Source: Lactuca virosa (lineage: Eukaryota; Streptophyta; Magnoliopsida; Asterales; Asteraceae). Taken from it: a stretch of 64,000 bases of DNA. Of the stretch, positions 12,136 to 24,858 are shown one piece after another. The position numbers and the translations under genes are program-made. Position 1 is the first letter of the stretch. The number at the start of each line of letters is the position of its first letter. Below the pieces are notes generated by a model. The model had not been told where the DNA came from. It searched no databases and saw only the letters and a program-made list of their open reading frames with translations. The DNA lies in contig CAKMRJ010005634.1 in assembly GCA_928212115.1 (NCBI GenBank), forward strand, positions 177,709,972 through 177,773,971. Direction: 5' to 3'.

Positions 12136-12941
12136 TGTTGGATTAGATGTCTAAGCCCATAACTATTATTGGTATGTATTCGACCCGAGAGTAGCATGGT
12201 CCATTTGGGTTGCATAACAACAGGACAAATTGTTAGGATGGACTCTTGAGAGAAGGTTATATATGATTTATTAATATATTATAAGTTCTAATATATTGAT
12301 ATGAAATCATATGTTTTAATTAGTATTGATCAAGAATTAATTTGGAATTAACTTAGTGATCATAAGAGACTAATTAAATCTATGGGGGCTAATTATGGTA
12401 ATTAGTTATATTTATATGTGTTGGGCTTATGATCCATGTTGGACCAAGTTTATGTATGGATACATAAAGAGTTGGGCCACATGAACCATGGATCATAATA
12501 CTCATGGGTATGGATTTGGGTTATACCCATGACCCTTGAAATGCCACATAGAAATACATACTCCATTGCCCAAAATCGCCACTTTAAAAAAGACTAGAAG
12601 TTCTTAGAGAATGATGGTGTTTTTGGTGCATGGAGTTTCTCTCTCAAGAGTCACATTTGTCCTAGGTGAGTTGTGATTCCATTTGAGGTGCAACACTTGG
12701 GGCAGTAAGTTCTTAAAGTCCAAAGTGTTTCAAGCAACATCAAAATACATCAAGACTTCAAGCCACATAAAAGGTATGTTACTCTAACTAGTATCTTGTA
12801 TTGTTTATGACAAATTGCATGCTAGTTATAGGTTTAATACCTTGGAAACTCCTTTGCATGTATAATTAGTGAAAACATAGATCCAAGGTATTTAGGGTTG
12901 TATGTGCACCATAGGATGTTGTACTATACTAAAACCCATCA
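12136..12941 (+). repeat. 5' LTR of copia C
   Basis: Starts TGTTGGATTAGATGTC and ends ACTAAAACCCATCA. It is immediately followed by a primer site and matched by 32187-32990. It contains two TGGGCC/TGGGCT words near 12422 and 12473. Confidence 0.9.
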
Positions 12942-12960
12942 GTGGTATCAGAGCCATGGG
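12942..12960 (+). promoter_or_regulatory. Primer-binding site of copia C
   Basis: GTGGTATCAGAGCCATGGG follows the LTR directly. TGGTATCAGAGCC is complementary to the 3' end of plant initiator tRNA-Met, the usual minus-strand primer of copia and gypsy elements. Confidence 0.9.
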
Positions 12961-13850
12961 TTGTTTTCAATTATACTTGATGCAAATTGCTGAAAAAAGC
13001 TGGAAAAATTGAATTTTTTGCTGTCTGGACAGGGGACTCGATGAGTCCATTAAGGGACTCGACGAGTCCATGTACAAACTCATCCAAATCGTCGAGTTTG
13101 TTCTTGTACTCCGCGAATTAGACCCCCTGACAGCATATCTTCGAGTTTTTTTGGCTGGAATTGGACTAGGAACATTACCCTAAGCTGTTTTTGAACTTAT
13201 AAACCTGTTTTTTATATGGTAATGTTCATGCTAATCCAATTCAAAAGATAATTTTCAATAGATTCATGTTTTGTATTAGTTTAGTGGTTAGGCTAATTAC
13301 ATGAAAATTGTTTGATTTGAATTATCTTGTTCTTATGAGTTAGTTTAGATTAATAGGAAAATTATATGATAATTTTTTTTCGATCCAAATTGATCTAAAA
13401 GTTGTTCATAAAATGTGTTTTTGTAACTTGTCCTCAAGTTATATGAAAAGTCTCATTTATGATTTTTAAAACTCATAAGATTTCCATAAGTTATGAAAAA
13501 TGAAGAGTCTCCTTTTTTAAATGTTTTAAAGACAAGTTATGGAACTTGAAGAGTTTTTTCATTAAAACTACTTTAAACTCATAAGTTATGGAAACCAAAA
13601 GTTTTTGAATTGTTAAAAACTTGTCCTCAATTTTTGGAATTTGTAAAGTTTCCCCCCATAAATACTTTAATTCCAAGTAACCCTTTAGAATTTTAAAAGT
13701 TAAAATTCAACCCTTATACTATTATAATATTAATAGTTAATAGTTATATATATGTATAAGAACAAAGTCAGTCTTACCGTTAGTAGGCCTCATTCACGAA
13801 GCCGGTCTATAAGGGGGTATAAGGTTACTGCCTAAAAAATGGCAGTTTAA

Positions 13851-13870
13851 TGGGTGTCCACTCTCACCCA
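13851..13870 (+). other. Leader hairpin TGGGTG / CACCCA
   Basis: Six perfect pairs around the loop TCCACTCT. The equivalent place in copia A (51124-51143, minus strand) has TGGGTA / TACCCA around the same loop, so one pair changed on both sides. Confidence 0.6.
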
Positions 13871-14056
13871 CCGCTTCCTTGACTGGTGGAGGGTCGTTAG
13901 CCGAACGGGTAGGACAAGACTATAATTCTCCCTTCATTAAAAGTATAATGATAAATACTAAGTAACGAAACACTTATAAATTTCCAATTTTAGTTACTTA
14001 GGAAAATGTGAATTTGGTGCTAACCCATGAAATTACACTTTGTACCTTACCAAGTC

Positions 14057-14092
14057 GTTGGTGGAGCGTGTGTGGGTAACCGGCACACTAAC
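14057..14092 (+). other. Type-1 constant-loop hairpin, copy 1 (copia C)
   Basis: GTTGGTG pairs with CACTAAC around the conserved loop containing GTGTGGGTAACCGGCA. Outside it, CTTTGTACCTTACCAAGTC on the left pairs imperfectly with the sequence ending GTAAGAGTGGCAAAG on the right, extending the arm to about 25 bp. Confidence 0.65.
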
Positions 14093-14137
14093 ATGGACTA
14101 GTAAGAGTGGCAAAGGGTGACTTAATGTTTATCATAG

Positions 14138-14173
14138 ATCGGTGGAGCGCGTGTGGGTAACCGGCACATCGAT
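14138..14173 (+). other. Type-1 constant-loop hairpin, copy 2 (copia C)
   Basis: Same loop (GTGTGGGTAACCGGCA) with different arms: ATCGGTG pairs with CATCGAT, and TTTATCA further out pairs with TGATAAA. Confidence 0.65.
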
Positions 14174-14226
14174 TAGGTGATAAAGATTAAGGGTACCAAG
14201 TTAATTTGCATGGTTATTCACAAATT

Positions 14227-14257
14227 GTTTGTGATCCTCGACATCCCAGTCACAAAC
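14227..14257 (+). other. Type-2 constant-loop hairpin, copy 1 (copia C)
   Basis: Eight perfect pairs, GTTTGTGA with TCACAAAC, around a 15-base loop containing CGACATCCC. Copia D inserted 13 bp after the stem. Confidence 0.65.
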
Positions 14258-14270
14258 TTGAGAGGGCACA

Positions 14271-14896
14271 TGTTGAGAGAAAAACTTGAGTCACACTTGA
14301 ACAAACGTTAGAACAAGTGATAATGCGGAATAAAGTTTAACTCAAAGGATCAATAAAGCTCAACAATAATAATAATTAAGTTAGAGTTAGAAGGTTAGAA
14401 AGTTAGATGCGGAAATATAAGGAAACATAAATAACAACAAGTATTATATCAAGTATACACTTAACTTGATTCTTAACAAGGAATGCAATCAGACCAAGTT
14501 AGTAAGTGAGATCAAACTTAGTGATTAAGTCTAGAAAGACTTGCTTTGAATAGAGATTACAGGGAGTTACGATTATATTTAGTTGATAAGAAAGAAGTGA
14601 GAAAGATGAGTGATAATATTGAAGATGCGTGAGAGAGGTATTTCATTGAGAAGGGGAGAGCTCTATTTATAGAGTCTCGAAGATTACATACAGTCTAATA
14701 TGTTTAAGAGTTGCCACGCAGGGCACTTTGGACAAAAGAAAGTACTTATGCAAAAGACAGATAAAAGACTGAATCTAAGAATTGATGACAATGACTGCGG
14801 TTGCTGATCTTAACTGCGGGGAGAGATTGACTGCGGCTCCTGAAGCAACTTCGGATCTTCTTTTAAGTTTAAGATGGTCACTTTAATGTTTCAACA
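14271..14896 (-). repeat. 3' LTR of copia D
   Basis: On the minus strand it runs TGTTGAAACATTAAAG to CTCTCTCAACA. The TATA box TATAAATA is at 14671-14664. It is nearly identical to 26715-27339. The polypurine tract CTTAGGGGAAAT (minus strand) occupies 14908-14897. Confidence 0.9.
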
Positions 14897-14928
14897 ATTT
14901 CCCCTAAGTGACCTCTTCAACTTTTCTT

Positions 14929-17900
14929 TCAAGTGTTGAGCTTGAGGAACTTGATAAGAATCCACCAGAACTTCCTGACTTCCTTGAGCCATGCAATCCT
15001 CCTTGAGATTTCAAACTTCACTTCAGGAGTCGTATGTTTGGATTTGTTGACTGCAGCCTGAATAATCTCTAACTGCTTCCGAGTCATACGATTCATGGCA
15101 GTCATCGGGATGAAGTATTTAGTTTCATCATTTAATCGTTTGAAGATGACTCCAAGATCTGGAAAGTTTGTTTCTCCAAGAGATCTTTCTTGAAAGCCTT
15201 CAGTCAGGACCGGAGCCGGTTCAAGAGGAGGAAAGTTGAATTTCTGAGCAAGTGTCGGGTGGATGTCAGCATCGATCCTTGCGAAGTCACACACAGTCTC
15301 TTTGAGAAAGGTACATGCCCTTTCATAAGCAATCTTCATCCTTGGGTGCTTTTCAGACTTATTCTGAAATACCTTTGCAATAAGGAAGATTTCTTCCGGG
15401 TTCATGCAAGGGAAGTCAGCTTGGGTTCGGACATAGTCTGAGCTTCTTCTGGCAAGCGTGTACTGGATGAATTCTGCCTTCATGAATTTTCGAGGCTTGT
15501 AATTTTTTACTGCAGAGGGTCTGTCATTCGACCAGATTTTCTCTATAGAAGACCCATGTTTGGCATGAAAGCTGTTGAGTCTCTCAAAGTCTAAGGGCAA
15601 CCTCTTATCATCGGGGATACTGCGGTCAAAGGGTTCAAACACAGTGAAGTATTTTGCATTGGGGGAGATAGGAATGTCCCAATAACCGTCAGTAGGAGGT
15701 TCTGCGTATGTGAGGTAGGGCTTGTAATCGTAATCCAGTAATCTTCTGTGCAGATTGACCCAGGAGTTGATAAGGGATTCATCCATTGTGATACAACTCC
15801 ATTCTCCCTCCAGATCAACTTAGCGAATTTAGCTGATCTCCAGTCAACTTTCTTCTGTTTGGTTGCGGGAGAGTCGTCTGAGTGATCGGATGACATGTGG
15901 GAAGCTAAAAATTTGAAGTGAGGAGGAGTCTCGGGTCTTTCGGGAGAAGGATGAGATTTTTAAGTTGGTGGAGGTTGCGGTGGGGATTGAATTGGTGGTG
16001 ATTGCGGTGGAGTTTGAATTGGTGGTTGTTGCGGTGGGGATTTATTACTTGGACTCTTTTGAGGAGAAAGGGTAGGTGTTTTCTTTGGTGAAGGATGGGG
16101 AGTAGGAACCTTTTCGTGAATGATGGAATGCTGATGGGATAGTTGTTCTGTGTTTAGGTCTTCATTTCCCCCTCTTGAGGGAGGAGTAGTAGGGACTTCC
16201 TCAAGCCATTGTCGAAGACCGTCAATTTTTCCACAAACTTCATCAAGCTAAGCTTTTAGAGCATCATCAAGTTGTTGGTTGTTTGGAATTGCGGGGTTGA
16301 AGAGAAAACGGTGAATTTCCTTGGTGAGTTGTAGGATTTTGGGACCGTGAAAGTTGGAGGATAGTGACCTGCGGAGATTGTTGATTGTTGACTGTAGAAC
16401 AGAGATGGCAGATTCATACGCATTGTGCGTTTCTTCAACAATTTTCTGGGACTGAGAGGATTGATCTGAAATAATGGTCTGAAGATCCGATTTGATGGAG
16501 TTTACTTCAGAAATGAGTTTTTCAGCAGTGGAGATGAAGTGTTGATGATCAGCTTTGCGGTTGTTATCCAGGGCTCGGATGCCCATTTCCACTTTGAGGG
16601 AGATTCGTTCCGCAGCAAGACGTTCTCTGGTTTCCAGTCTTTCGATGTGGTCGATAAGAGACTGCGGGCCAGGCAAGTCCTCTGATGGTGGTTGAGAAGA
16701 TTTGACAGCAGCAAGAATCTGATATACTTTGTCTTGTAGAGACAGAAATTCCTTCCGGGAGACAGCTTGCTTCTTTTTCTTCTTTTTGTTCTTGGGCTTG
16801 GAAGTGGAATGTTGAGATCCACTTGATTCTTCGTCTTCATCAAAAATCATCATGACATCATCAGATGGGTCCGGTTGATTGACCTCATTTAAATCGAAAT
16901 CATCGAAGCCAAAGGTTGGTGCAGAACTGACTTCAATTGCGGTTCCATCCTCTTGAGAGTTATCAGCAGCAGTTGTAGGACGTGGCTTGGATGAACCTGC
17001 ACCAACTGGATTGGACTGAGCATTGCGAATGGTTTAAGCCATTTCATCCATCCAGTTTTGGACTTGTAGAATGGTGGATACGGTGTTGGCATTGGTTATG
17101 GCGTCGGCCCAGTACTTGGCTACGGTTTGAATTTCTTGTTCCTTTTGCTGAAGCTGTTTGGATTGTTGATCTCTTCTTGCTTCTAAAGCTGTTCGAAAAG
17201 CTTCAAACTTTTTGAAACCTGATTCAGATACTAGTCCATAGCGAGCAAAAGTGTCATCTGAATCATAACCGTCAAGTCCTTCAAAACGCACCGAGGTGTC
17301 CCTCGGGTTCACAGATCCTTGCACATTTGTGCTCACTGTGCCTAAACCACCTGGATTAGATGTAAGTAGAGTAGGATTTCCGGAGCTTCCTTGGTCTCCT
17401 TGACCCGTGGTCAAGTTTGGTTTCGGCTCCGTTCTGGCATGGGCTGAAGAATCGCCCTGCTGATGGGAAGGTGTATCAAGTGTTTAGATTACAGAGTCTA
17501 GAATGGAGCGCAACTCCTGTTCCTCAAAAAAATGAAGTCTGGAAGCCCTGGAGACCTTAGGGCGAGAAGAACCAATTAAATCCTATTGGGATTTAGTTGG
17601 GGATAGTCTCCACGTTTAGATGAAACAGATGCACTTGCTATATCTGAGTAGTCAGGAATGGTTGAAGAGAATGGGTCTGCGGCCACCCCATGGACTACCG
17701 GAGCCTTTTGAGAGACAGCGGTATCAGTCCGGTCATGCATTTGGCTAGGGGATTGAGTTTTCCTTTTCTTGAGGATGGCAATGGGTAAGGCATCATCATC
17801 ATCAGATTCTTCTCTAAGTTCAAAAGCAGGAGATCGATCGGATTCTTCGTCAGAAGAAACAACATGTTGAAGTTTCCTCTTCTTGGTCGGTTCAGCTCCC

Positions 17901-19161
17901 TTTGAGAGATTACTCTTCTTTGGAGTGGAATGTTTCTTGCTAGAACTGCGGGGGCCTTGCATGGATGAGACTAGCTGTTTTTGTCTCTTACCAAGAGGTA
18001 AGTGGGATAATGTGGTAGCAGATGGAGTTGCGGATGGTTCTGGTTGACTGGGTGCAGTAGAGGCCAATATGTTCTGACTGGGAAGAGGCGGGGTAGGAAG
18101 GTATGGGTCAATACCTTCCGTAGCCTGAATATGATCTGTGACTATTTGGGTCTCAAGTCCAACCGTAGTCAAGATGTGAATGGGAAAACGTCTGATTGGT
18201 CCAAAGACAGATTGATCTTTAGAAGGAGCATACCTTTTGAGATCTCGTGGGATGAAGAAGTTGATGTCATTGCCCATGCTGATCTTGGCGTCTGAATGCA
18301 GATCTGAAATGTAGAGAGCCCAGAACCTTGCAAAACTGAGCTCCGTAGGGTTTTCTCTTGGGGATTTCCTTAGGGATATACTGAAGGAAATCATCCCAAA
18401 GGATTTGGCCGTAGTTGACATCATGGCCAGAGAAGATGCTCCAAACCAGTTCCAGTAATTTGAGGCCCATGTTGTATGTGCCTCCGGTTCGTCCTGAAAG
18501 GCTGCGGATCACGAAGTGGCACACAAACTGTCACACCGTAGGCAACTGGTTCTTCTTAAATTCGCCTATCCCCTTGATCTGCTTTTGATATCCCATTTGA
18601 TACAGAGTGGATGTGATGTCAGTGACACTTGGTGAGAAGAATTTGGTTGAGGGATGCACCAGGATGTTGATAGCAGAAAGAAACTTGTTCTTGTTCAAGA
18701 TGACCAACGAGTCATCTACCAAGTTCAGATGAACTTCTTGAAGGTTTTATGAGGGGGCGATACGCTGAGAAAGCACACTTGAACAATGTGGAGATGGGAA
18801 CCACATTAGTGAATGCATCGAATGGTCCAAAGAGAGGATGATTGGAGATGAACTTGATCATGAGACGAATCGAATCATTGTATGAAGAGTGATCATCGAA
18901 GATTGCCCTAAAATTGCTAGATGCAATGGTAGGCGATTGGTTCCGAGTAGCAGAATCGGAACCAGTAGGTTGAACAGAGGCTGAGGCTTTTGATTGTTTC
19001 TTGGAGATTCTTGATTTCACCATTTTGAAAAAAAAGATTGAAGAACTTGCAGAAAAGTTTGAGTTGCAAGGGGAAAGAAGATGAAGTTGTTCGTCTTGAG
19101 AGATCAGAGAGCGTAAAGCTTTCTTGGAGAAGAAAAAGGTTTTTATAGTGGCGGATTCCAA
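14929..19161 (-). pseudogene. Copia D additional ORF after pol (uncharacterised, coiled-coil and low-complexity)
   Basis: Successive minus-strand frames read as one ~1400-residue protein broken by frameshifts and stops: 19161-18712 (probable start at 19023, MVKSRISKKQ), 18722-18531, 18524-18267, 18424-17576, 17414-17034, 16853-16248 and 15786-14929. The first part is globular (SNHPLFGPFDAFTNVVPIST). The middle has basic and acidic runs (KKRKLQHVVSSDEESDRS, REESDDDD) like nuclear-localisation and casein-kinase-type sites. Frame 16853-16248 is a predicted coiled coil after a polylysine stretch. 16160-15960 is proline-rich (repeated QPP/SPP). The last frame has ADFPCMNPEEIF-like sequence and ends WLKEVRKFWWILIKF. 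No enzyme motif is visible. Some Sireviruses carry an envelope-like ORF here, but I see no signal peptide or membrane segment. A related C-terminus occurs at 62104-63614. Confidence 0.7.
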
Positions 19162-19901
19162 AAAGTTATTGTTTTTACCCTAATAAAAGTGATAAAGGAT
19201 AAAAATTGTTTTTTTTTTATAAGAAAAAAATCATTACTAGCCACAAATTCGTTGTAACGAAAGGTTATTTTTTTGTTCATTTTCAAAAAGGAGCATTTAA
19301 TGAAATGTCAGGCTCAACACCCCATGTCTGCTGAACGTGTGGTGAGGGGTGACAAACGGTTGAATAAAGGTGGAATTTGTAACGGATTTGATGTTTTGGG
19401 GGTAAGTGAAAAAGACAGTTTAAGGAAAAGATTATCTAAAAGGATTTCTTTTATTGGAAACTAGTTTATTTTGGCATCACACCTAAAATAGGTTTGACAA
19501 AAAGGTTTATTTGAAAAGAAGAACTGAAACGATCATATGCGACAAAACGAATATTTTTGAGAATGTTTTTCTTATTTAATGAAGGATCATTAAATAGCAC
19601 ACAATGTTTCAGGAATTTAGAAAGTGGTTGAAAGTTTCATCACTATGATTGCGGTTTGAGTCTTTGTTGCGGATGAATGATTAGGTAACTACGGTAGGAA
19701 AACTGGGAAGAACACTTGAACATTGTCAGTAATAACAAACAGTAAGGACCTTTGAAATATAGGTATGATATATGGTTACGGTATATGAGGTAGATTACAG
19801 TACATGAAATGTACCGCAGTCGACAAGATATACTTAAATCATGTAAGATACGTATATTTAGCTAGGACCGCAATGCTGACCCGGGAGGTCTGCGGTGCCT
19901 A
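19162..19901 (-). other. Spacer between RNase H and the extra ORF of copia D
   Basis: About 740 bp of AT-rich sequence without a supported gene. Its length suggests a leader for a separately expressed mRNA rather than a simple readthrough junction, but no splice site or promoter could be fixed by eye. Confidence 0.5.
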
Positions 19902-20825
19902 TCAATTCAAGAATAATTGAGGGTCCGGATTCATCATTCCTAACATTTGTAAGAAACTGTTGAGTTTTGTAGAGTCAAGTGCTTTTGTGAATACATTAAC
20001 AATCTCTTCATGAGTATGAACAAGGATTAGTTCAATGTTACCTTTCAAGATGTGGTCTTTAATGAAATGATACCGTAATTCAATGTGCTTCGTCTTTGAG
20101 TGATGAATAGGATTGTGAGAAATAGCTATTGCACTCTCTGAGTCACAGTAAATTGGTATCCGCAGCATCCTGTATCTGTAGTCCATAAGTTGTGTTTTCA
20201 TCCACAAGACTTGTGAACAACAGCTGGCTGCGGCCACATATTCAGCTTCTGTGGTAGAAAGTGAGACACAACTTTGTTTTCTTGATGACCAACTGACAAG
20301 TCTTCCACCAAGAAATTGGCATCCATCGGAAGTGCTTTTTCTGTCCAATCTACATCCAGCATGATCCGCATCAGTGAATGCTTGTAGGCTGAAGTCGTTT
20401 CCTGCGGGATACCATAGGCCTAGAGATTTGCTACCCTTTAAGTATCTAAGAATCTGCTTGGCTGCGGTCATGTGAGATACTTTCTGATTGGCTTGGTATC
20501 TTGCGCATACACCTGTTGCAAAAACAATGTCTGGTCGGCTTGCAGTGAGGTACATCAATGAGCCAATTATTCCTCCATAAGTTTTGTGATCCACTGATTC
20601 GCTAGAAGAATCAGCAGATATCTTATATCCGAAGGCCATGGGGACCTTGGCCGAAGAACAGTTGTCCATTGAGTATTTATTCAATTGTTCAGAGGTGTAT
20701 TTCTCTTGATGGATGAATATCCCTTGAGGGACTTGTTTTATTTGAAGTCCTAGAAAGAAGTTAATCTCTCTATTCATGCTCATTTGGAATTTGTTGGTCA
20801 TGAGCTTTGCAAATTCATCCACCAT
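19902..20825 (-). pseudogene. Copia D RT thumb and RNase H
   Basis: A 307-residue frame in phase with the RT frame upstream (22262 to 20829) and separated from it by a single stop codon at 20826-20828. It starts MVDEFAKLMTNKFQMSMNRE, a part of the RT connection, followed by IHQEKYTSEQLNKYSMDN. The RNase H fold is complete in outline: FTDADHAGCRLDRKSTSDGC (first aspartates), SLSTTEAEYVAAASCC (glutamate), YCDSESAIAISHNP (aspartate) and a final HIELRYHFIKDHI with VFTKAL. Residues that bind the two metal ions appear present, so apart from the upstream stop this part looks sound. Confidence 0.88.
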
Positions 20826-20828
20826 TGA

Positions 20829-22262
20829 CTAATCAGTTGATCCGAAGATGATATCATCCACATATATTTGAACAAGCATGAAATGATTACCATTTGCCTT
20901 TCTAAATAAGGTGGGATCAATCACTCCTCTTTTGTATCCGGACGAGACGAGGAATTCAGAGAGAGTCTCGTACCAAGCTCTTGGTGCTTGCTTTAGACCG
21001 TAGACAGCTTTTTCGAGCTTGTAACAGTGATCTGGGAATTCAAGACATTCGAATCTCGGAGGTTGCTGAAGATAAACCTCCTCTTTCAATTCACCATTCA
21101 GGAAGGCACTTTTTACATCCATTTGATGTACATTGATATTCTTGTGAGCAACATACGCTAAGAAGATGCGTATGGCTTCCATTCTGGCTACTAGGGCGTA
21201 TGTTTCATCATAATCGACACCGTCAAGTTGACTATACCCTTTAGCAACTAGTCTCGCTTTGTTTCGAACAACCGCACCGGATTCATCCAATTTGTTCTTA
21301 TACACCAATCTGGTACCAACAATAGTGTGACCTTTTGGCTTCGGAATGAGTTGCCGCACTTTGTTTCTTTTAAATTCTTCCAGTTCCTCATGCATTGCTG
21401 TAACCCAGTCTGGCTCCATTAATGCTTCTTTGATGGTTTGGGGTTCGATCGAAGACATAAATGCTGCATAGTGACAGTGGTCGGATAAGTCTTGTGAGGA
21501 TCGAGTTTGGACGCATGCTGATGGGTTTCCTATGATTTGACCTGGTGGGTGATCCTTCGTCCATATGTGTAGACGAGGTTGAAGATGGTCAGCGGCTGCG
21601 GTGGATGGAATGTCTTCAATATCTGAAGATTCTTCGGTTGGGGACAACAGTTCCCCCTGGACTTGTGAGCAGCCCGCTGAATTGTCTTGGTTTGTGAAAG
21701 TGGGATTTGCTGGAGCAAGAGATGGAGGTTCCCCCTGGATTGCGGACAGGAGTTCCTCTTGAACCTGAGAAGGTTCCCCCTGGATTGTTGGAAGTGTGAT
21801 AATCCTTGGGTCAGTTCTTGTGTCAATGTTCTCTATATTGTCATCATCTGAGTTAGAAGAAACATTTGATGGTAAGGATTCTCTGCGGATAGGAGCTGGA
21901 ACTGCATCATCAAATACTGGAACCTCGATGGTTGTCACTTGATCCAGAGTGGAGCTTTCCCCGTCAACCGGTGAGGTGGAAGTATTGAGTGATACTACAT
22001 CAGATAGAGATGGACCAGATACGTCAACATGCTGCTGTTGAGCTTCCGGGGACACAAGGACTTCGGATAACTTGGTTGTTTCTACGGGGTCGAAGAGATC
22101 GTCATAGTTAAATTCAACTATGTTTAGTGGACCCGAAGAGGCAGGAATATCATTTTCCAGGATTGCTTTGGTTTTGGTTGATGGAGGGATGTTGCGGACG
22201 TAATAGTCATCGAATTTGACATCGAAGCTTTCAACTATTAGCCTTGTGCGTCTAATGAGCAC
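20829..22262 (-). pseudogene. Copia D reverse transcriptase
   Basis: The 477-residue frame starts in the integrase-RT linker, which is rich in S, P, T and acidic residues (about residues 20-260). RT proper begins with EALMEPDWVTAMHEELEEFK at about residue 280, followed by LVYKNKLDESGAVVRNKARL, HQMDVKSAFLNGELKEEVYL and YGLKQAPRAWYETL. The catalytic YVDDI lies close to the C-terminus (QIYVDDIIFGSTD), where a stop cuts the frame from its continuation at 20825. The reading frame is in phase with the integrase frame as well, so pol was a single polyprotein. RT would copy genomic RNA inside the particle. One in-frame stop at the end of the domain prevents a full product. Confidence 0.88.
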
Positions 22263-23475
22263 CCTATAAGCTACTTTGTTTGTTCAGTAGCCAAGAAAGA
22301 TGCCTTCATCAGACTTTGGTGCGAACTTGTTAAGATGATCTCGGTTGTTGATCCCAATACATCTACACCCAAAGATATGGAAGAATCAGACATTTGGTTT
22401 GCGGTTGTTAAGGCCCTCATAAGGAGTTTTACTGAGACGCTTGCAGACGATGCTTCGGTTTTGAACAAAGCAAGTTGTGGCCACTGCTTCGGCCCGGAAG
22501 TACAGTGGAAGGTGTGTGAAGTTAAGTATAGATATGGCTGCTTCTACCAGAGTTCGGTTTCTTCACTCTACTACTCCATTTTGTTGCGGTGTGTAGGGAG
22601 CTGAGAAATTGTGAGTGATACCCTTTGAAACCAAGAAATTGTTTAAGAGATGGTTGGTAAACTCAATTCCATTATCACTTCGGATGCGGCGTACTGATAG
22701 CTTGATCTGAAGTTCAATTTCTTTGACAAAATTGATCAGTATCTGTGGAGTTTCGGATTTGAGTCTAAGGAAGAAAACCCAAGTGAAACGAGTGAAATCA
22801 TCCACTATAACCAGTATGTATTTTTTATGATGAAGACTGGCTACGGTAGATGGACCGCAGAGATCAATGTGCAAGAGTTCAAGTGGTTCAAAAATTGAAG
22901 AATCAACTACAATGGGATGGCTTGCCTTTGATTGCTTGCCACATTCACATGCAGGACAGAGTGTATCATTGCTGAATTTGAGAATTGGAAGACCTCGGAC
23001 GAGTTCTCCAGTGACCAGATTGTTGATGTATCTGAAGTTAAGATGAGCTAGCTTGCGGTGCCATAGCCAGCTGACTTCAGAAACTGCTTTGGATAAGAAG
23101 CATAGTTGCGGTTTCCCAATGATTAGAGATACGTCTAAAGGATACATGGTTCCTTCGAATTTTGATTTGATCAAACACGTGCTTCTATCACTTGTCATTA
23201 TGTAGCAGTATTCATTGTCAAACTCAGCTCTGTGACCTGCTTTACATAGTTGACCTACACTGATGAGATTGTGTTTAAGGCTTTCTACGTAAGAAACCTT
23301 TTGTATAGAGAAGTTTCCTGTAGTAAGAACACCATAACCTCGGATTATTCCATTTGCATTGTTACCGAAGGTAACATGTCCACCATTGTTGATTGGCCTG
23401 AAGTCCCAAAGGTATTCTAACCTTCCGCTCATGTGCAAAGAGCAGGCACTGTCGATTAACCATTCTTCTTCTTGT
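22263..23475 (-). pseudogene. Copia D protease end and integrase
   Basis: Just upstream of 23438 the translation reads EEEWLIDSACSLHMSG, the aspartic-protease signature with alanine in the place usually held by glycine. The integrase frame 23438-22563 has the zinc-binding part (WLWHRKLAHLNFRYI, LCPACECGKQSK) and the core with first aspartate in LLHIDLCGPS, second in RIRSDNGIEF and glutamate in QQNGVVE; the last two are 35 residues apart, as expected. The frame stops immediately after that glutamate. It continues in phase to 22263 with two further stops (near 22390 and 22285). All three catalytic residues are present. The protease substitution and the three stops are the defects. Confidence 0.88.
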
Positions 23476-24858
23476 TCCTCCTTGCATAAAGCCTGATAAT
23501 TACACGGTTAGTTTAGGCATCCAAACAAGTTTGGAGCCCGGGGTTTCAAATGAATTTTTTTTATGAATGCACGAGTCGAGGTTGCAGGGACAGGTTTCGT
23601 GTCAACTTTTAGACCTAGTCCTGGCTGTTTGTGAATCTTTGGAGTGTTGCGAGATTTAGAAAAGTTACGAGGTTTTTGAAAAGAACCAGATTTGACATGA
23701 GATGAACCTTTTTGACAACTACACTGACATGAAGAAATCTTGTCATTTACCCTGACACTTTGTTTGGTCAGCGGTCTAAGTGAAGAGGTAGGCTTGTGAC
23801 CAGTCCGAGAGGGGTGAGATCTGACAGTAGTAGTGTTGGTATTTGAAAAAGTACGTTTTGCAGAAGTGAAAGCACGGAAAGATTTCTTGGAGAGTGATTT
23901 CTGAAAACTTTGATGTGATATTAAAAGTGTTGGAGTTGGTAAAATCCCCTTCCATTTTGGGTCATCTAAGGAATAGATCTGAAAACCATTGCTTCGAAAA
24001 GACTTTACTCTCTTTTGGGTTGTGTCATATGTTTTTGAAATGACTGTTGAAACTGTACATTCCTATTTGTTTGTTTTCTTGATTGAAGAGTTTTTTGAAA
24101 AATAATGTGAGAAAACAAACTTTTCTGGACTCTTAGATTTTGGAAATCTGACTTGTTTTTTGTTTTTTGAAAAGATTTCCCGATTTTTGCCTCGGGATCG
24201 AATTTCTTCTTTGAAAGCCTTTTTAGCCTCGGTGTTTGGAGAACCGCAGTCATTGGTGTTCAGTTACGGTTTCCTTGAAACTTTTGAAGATTTTTGAAAA
24301 CGAGGGCTAGATTCATCCGAGCTAGAAGATTTAGGATTTTGAGAGCATTGACCTACTTCAAAGTTTTTTGTGAGTACTTCATGATGAATTGGCTGAAGAG
24401 TTACTGAGCTTTTGACTGAGGACTACGGTAAGGATGATCTGACTACCGCAGAATAAGACTAAGTTGGGACTTCTTTGGGATTTTTGTGGGACTTCTGTGG
24501 TCCATGACTGCAGTGAGGGACACTGCGGTCTGAGGGCAGGGGCCGGAAAGTCCATTGAGACTTCGGGACATTCTATGACAATTTCTTCATCAACAACTGA
24601 TGAAGTCTGAGAATTGGGGTAGATTGTGCCACTGATAGGGACTTGATCACTTCAGTGACCGGAAAATTCAGGCAGAATTTCCTCAATGACACAATTGTTA
24701 CTTAGATTATGAAGTCTACCGAAGTGAGTTCTGATGTCCTCGGGAAAGGTTTTGTCATTGACTAGGAAAAGGAATTCTGGGTCAGGAGGGACATAAAGTC
24801 GATCTTTGTTAAACCGGGGTGAGGAATCCTTTGCGGTAGGATATCTATTGGACCAACC
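23476..24858 (-). other. Copia D region between gag and protease
   Basis: Translation is basic and rich in K, Q, F and S (for example 24253-24005), with many stops. No domain is recognisable. In Sirevirus-like elements the gag-pol junction is long, so this is probably the decayed end of gag plus the protease N-terminus. Confidence 0.5.

Larger units (their letters stand above)
12961..14265 (+). other. 5' leader of copia C with palindromes and hairpins
   Basis: About 1.3 kb without a gene. Two CG-centred palindromes occur at 13034-13048 (GGACTCGATGAGTCC) and 13055-13069 (GGACTCGACGAGTCC), with decayed copies to about 13125. A hairpin TGGGTG/CACCCA lies at 13851-13870. Constant-loop hairpins lie at 14057-14092, 14138-14173 and 14227-14257. 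The same leader segments occur in copia A in reverse orientation between 42411 and 52600. Copia D interrupts the leader at 14270. Confidence 0.75.

Noticed and set aside
13034..13069. Hammerhead-ribozyme-like GACTCGATGAGTC
   Set aside because: CTGATGAG and GAAA core segments of a hammerhead are absent; these are simple palindromes.
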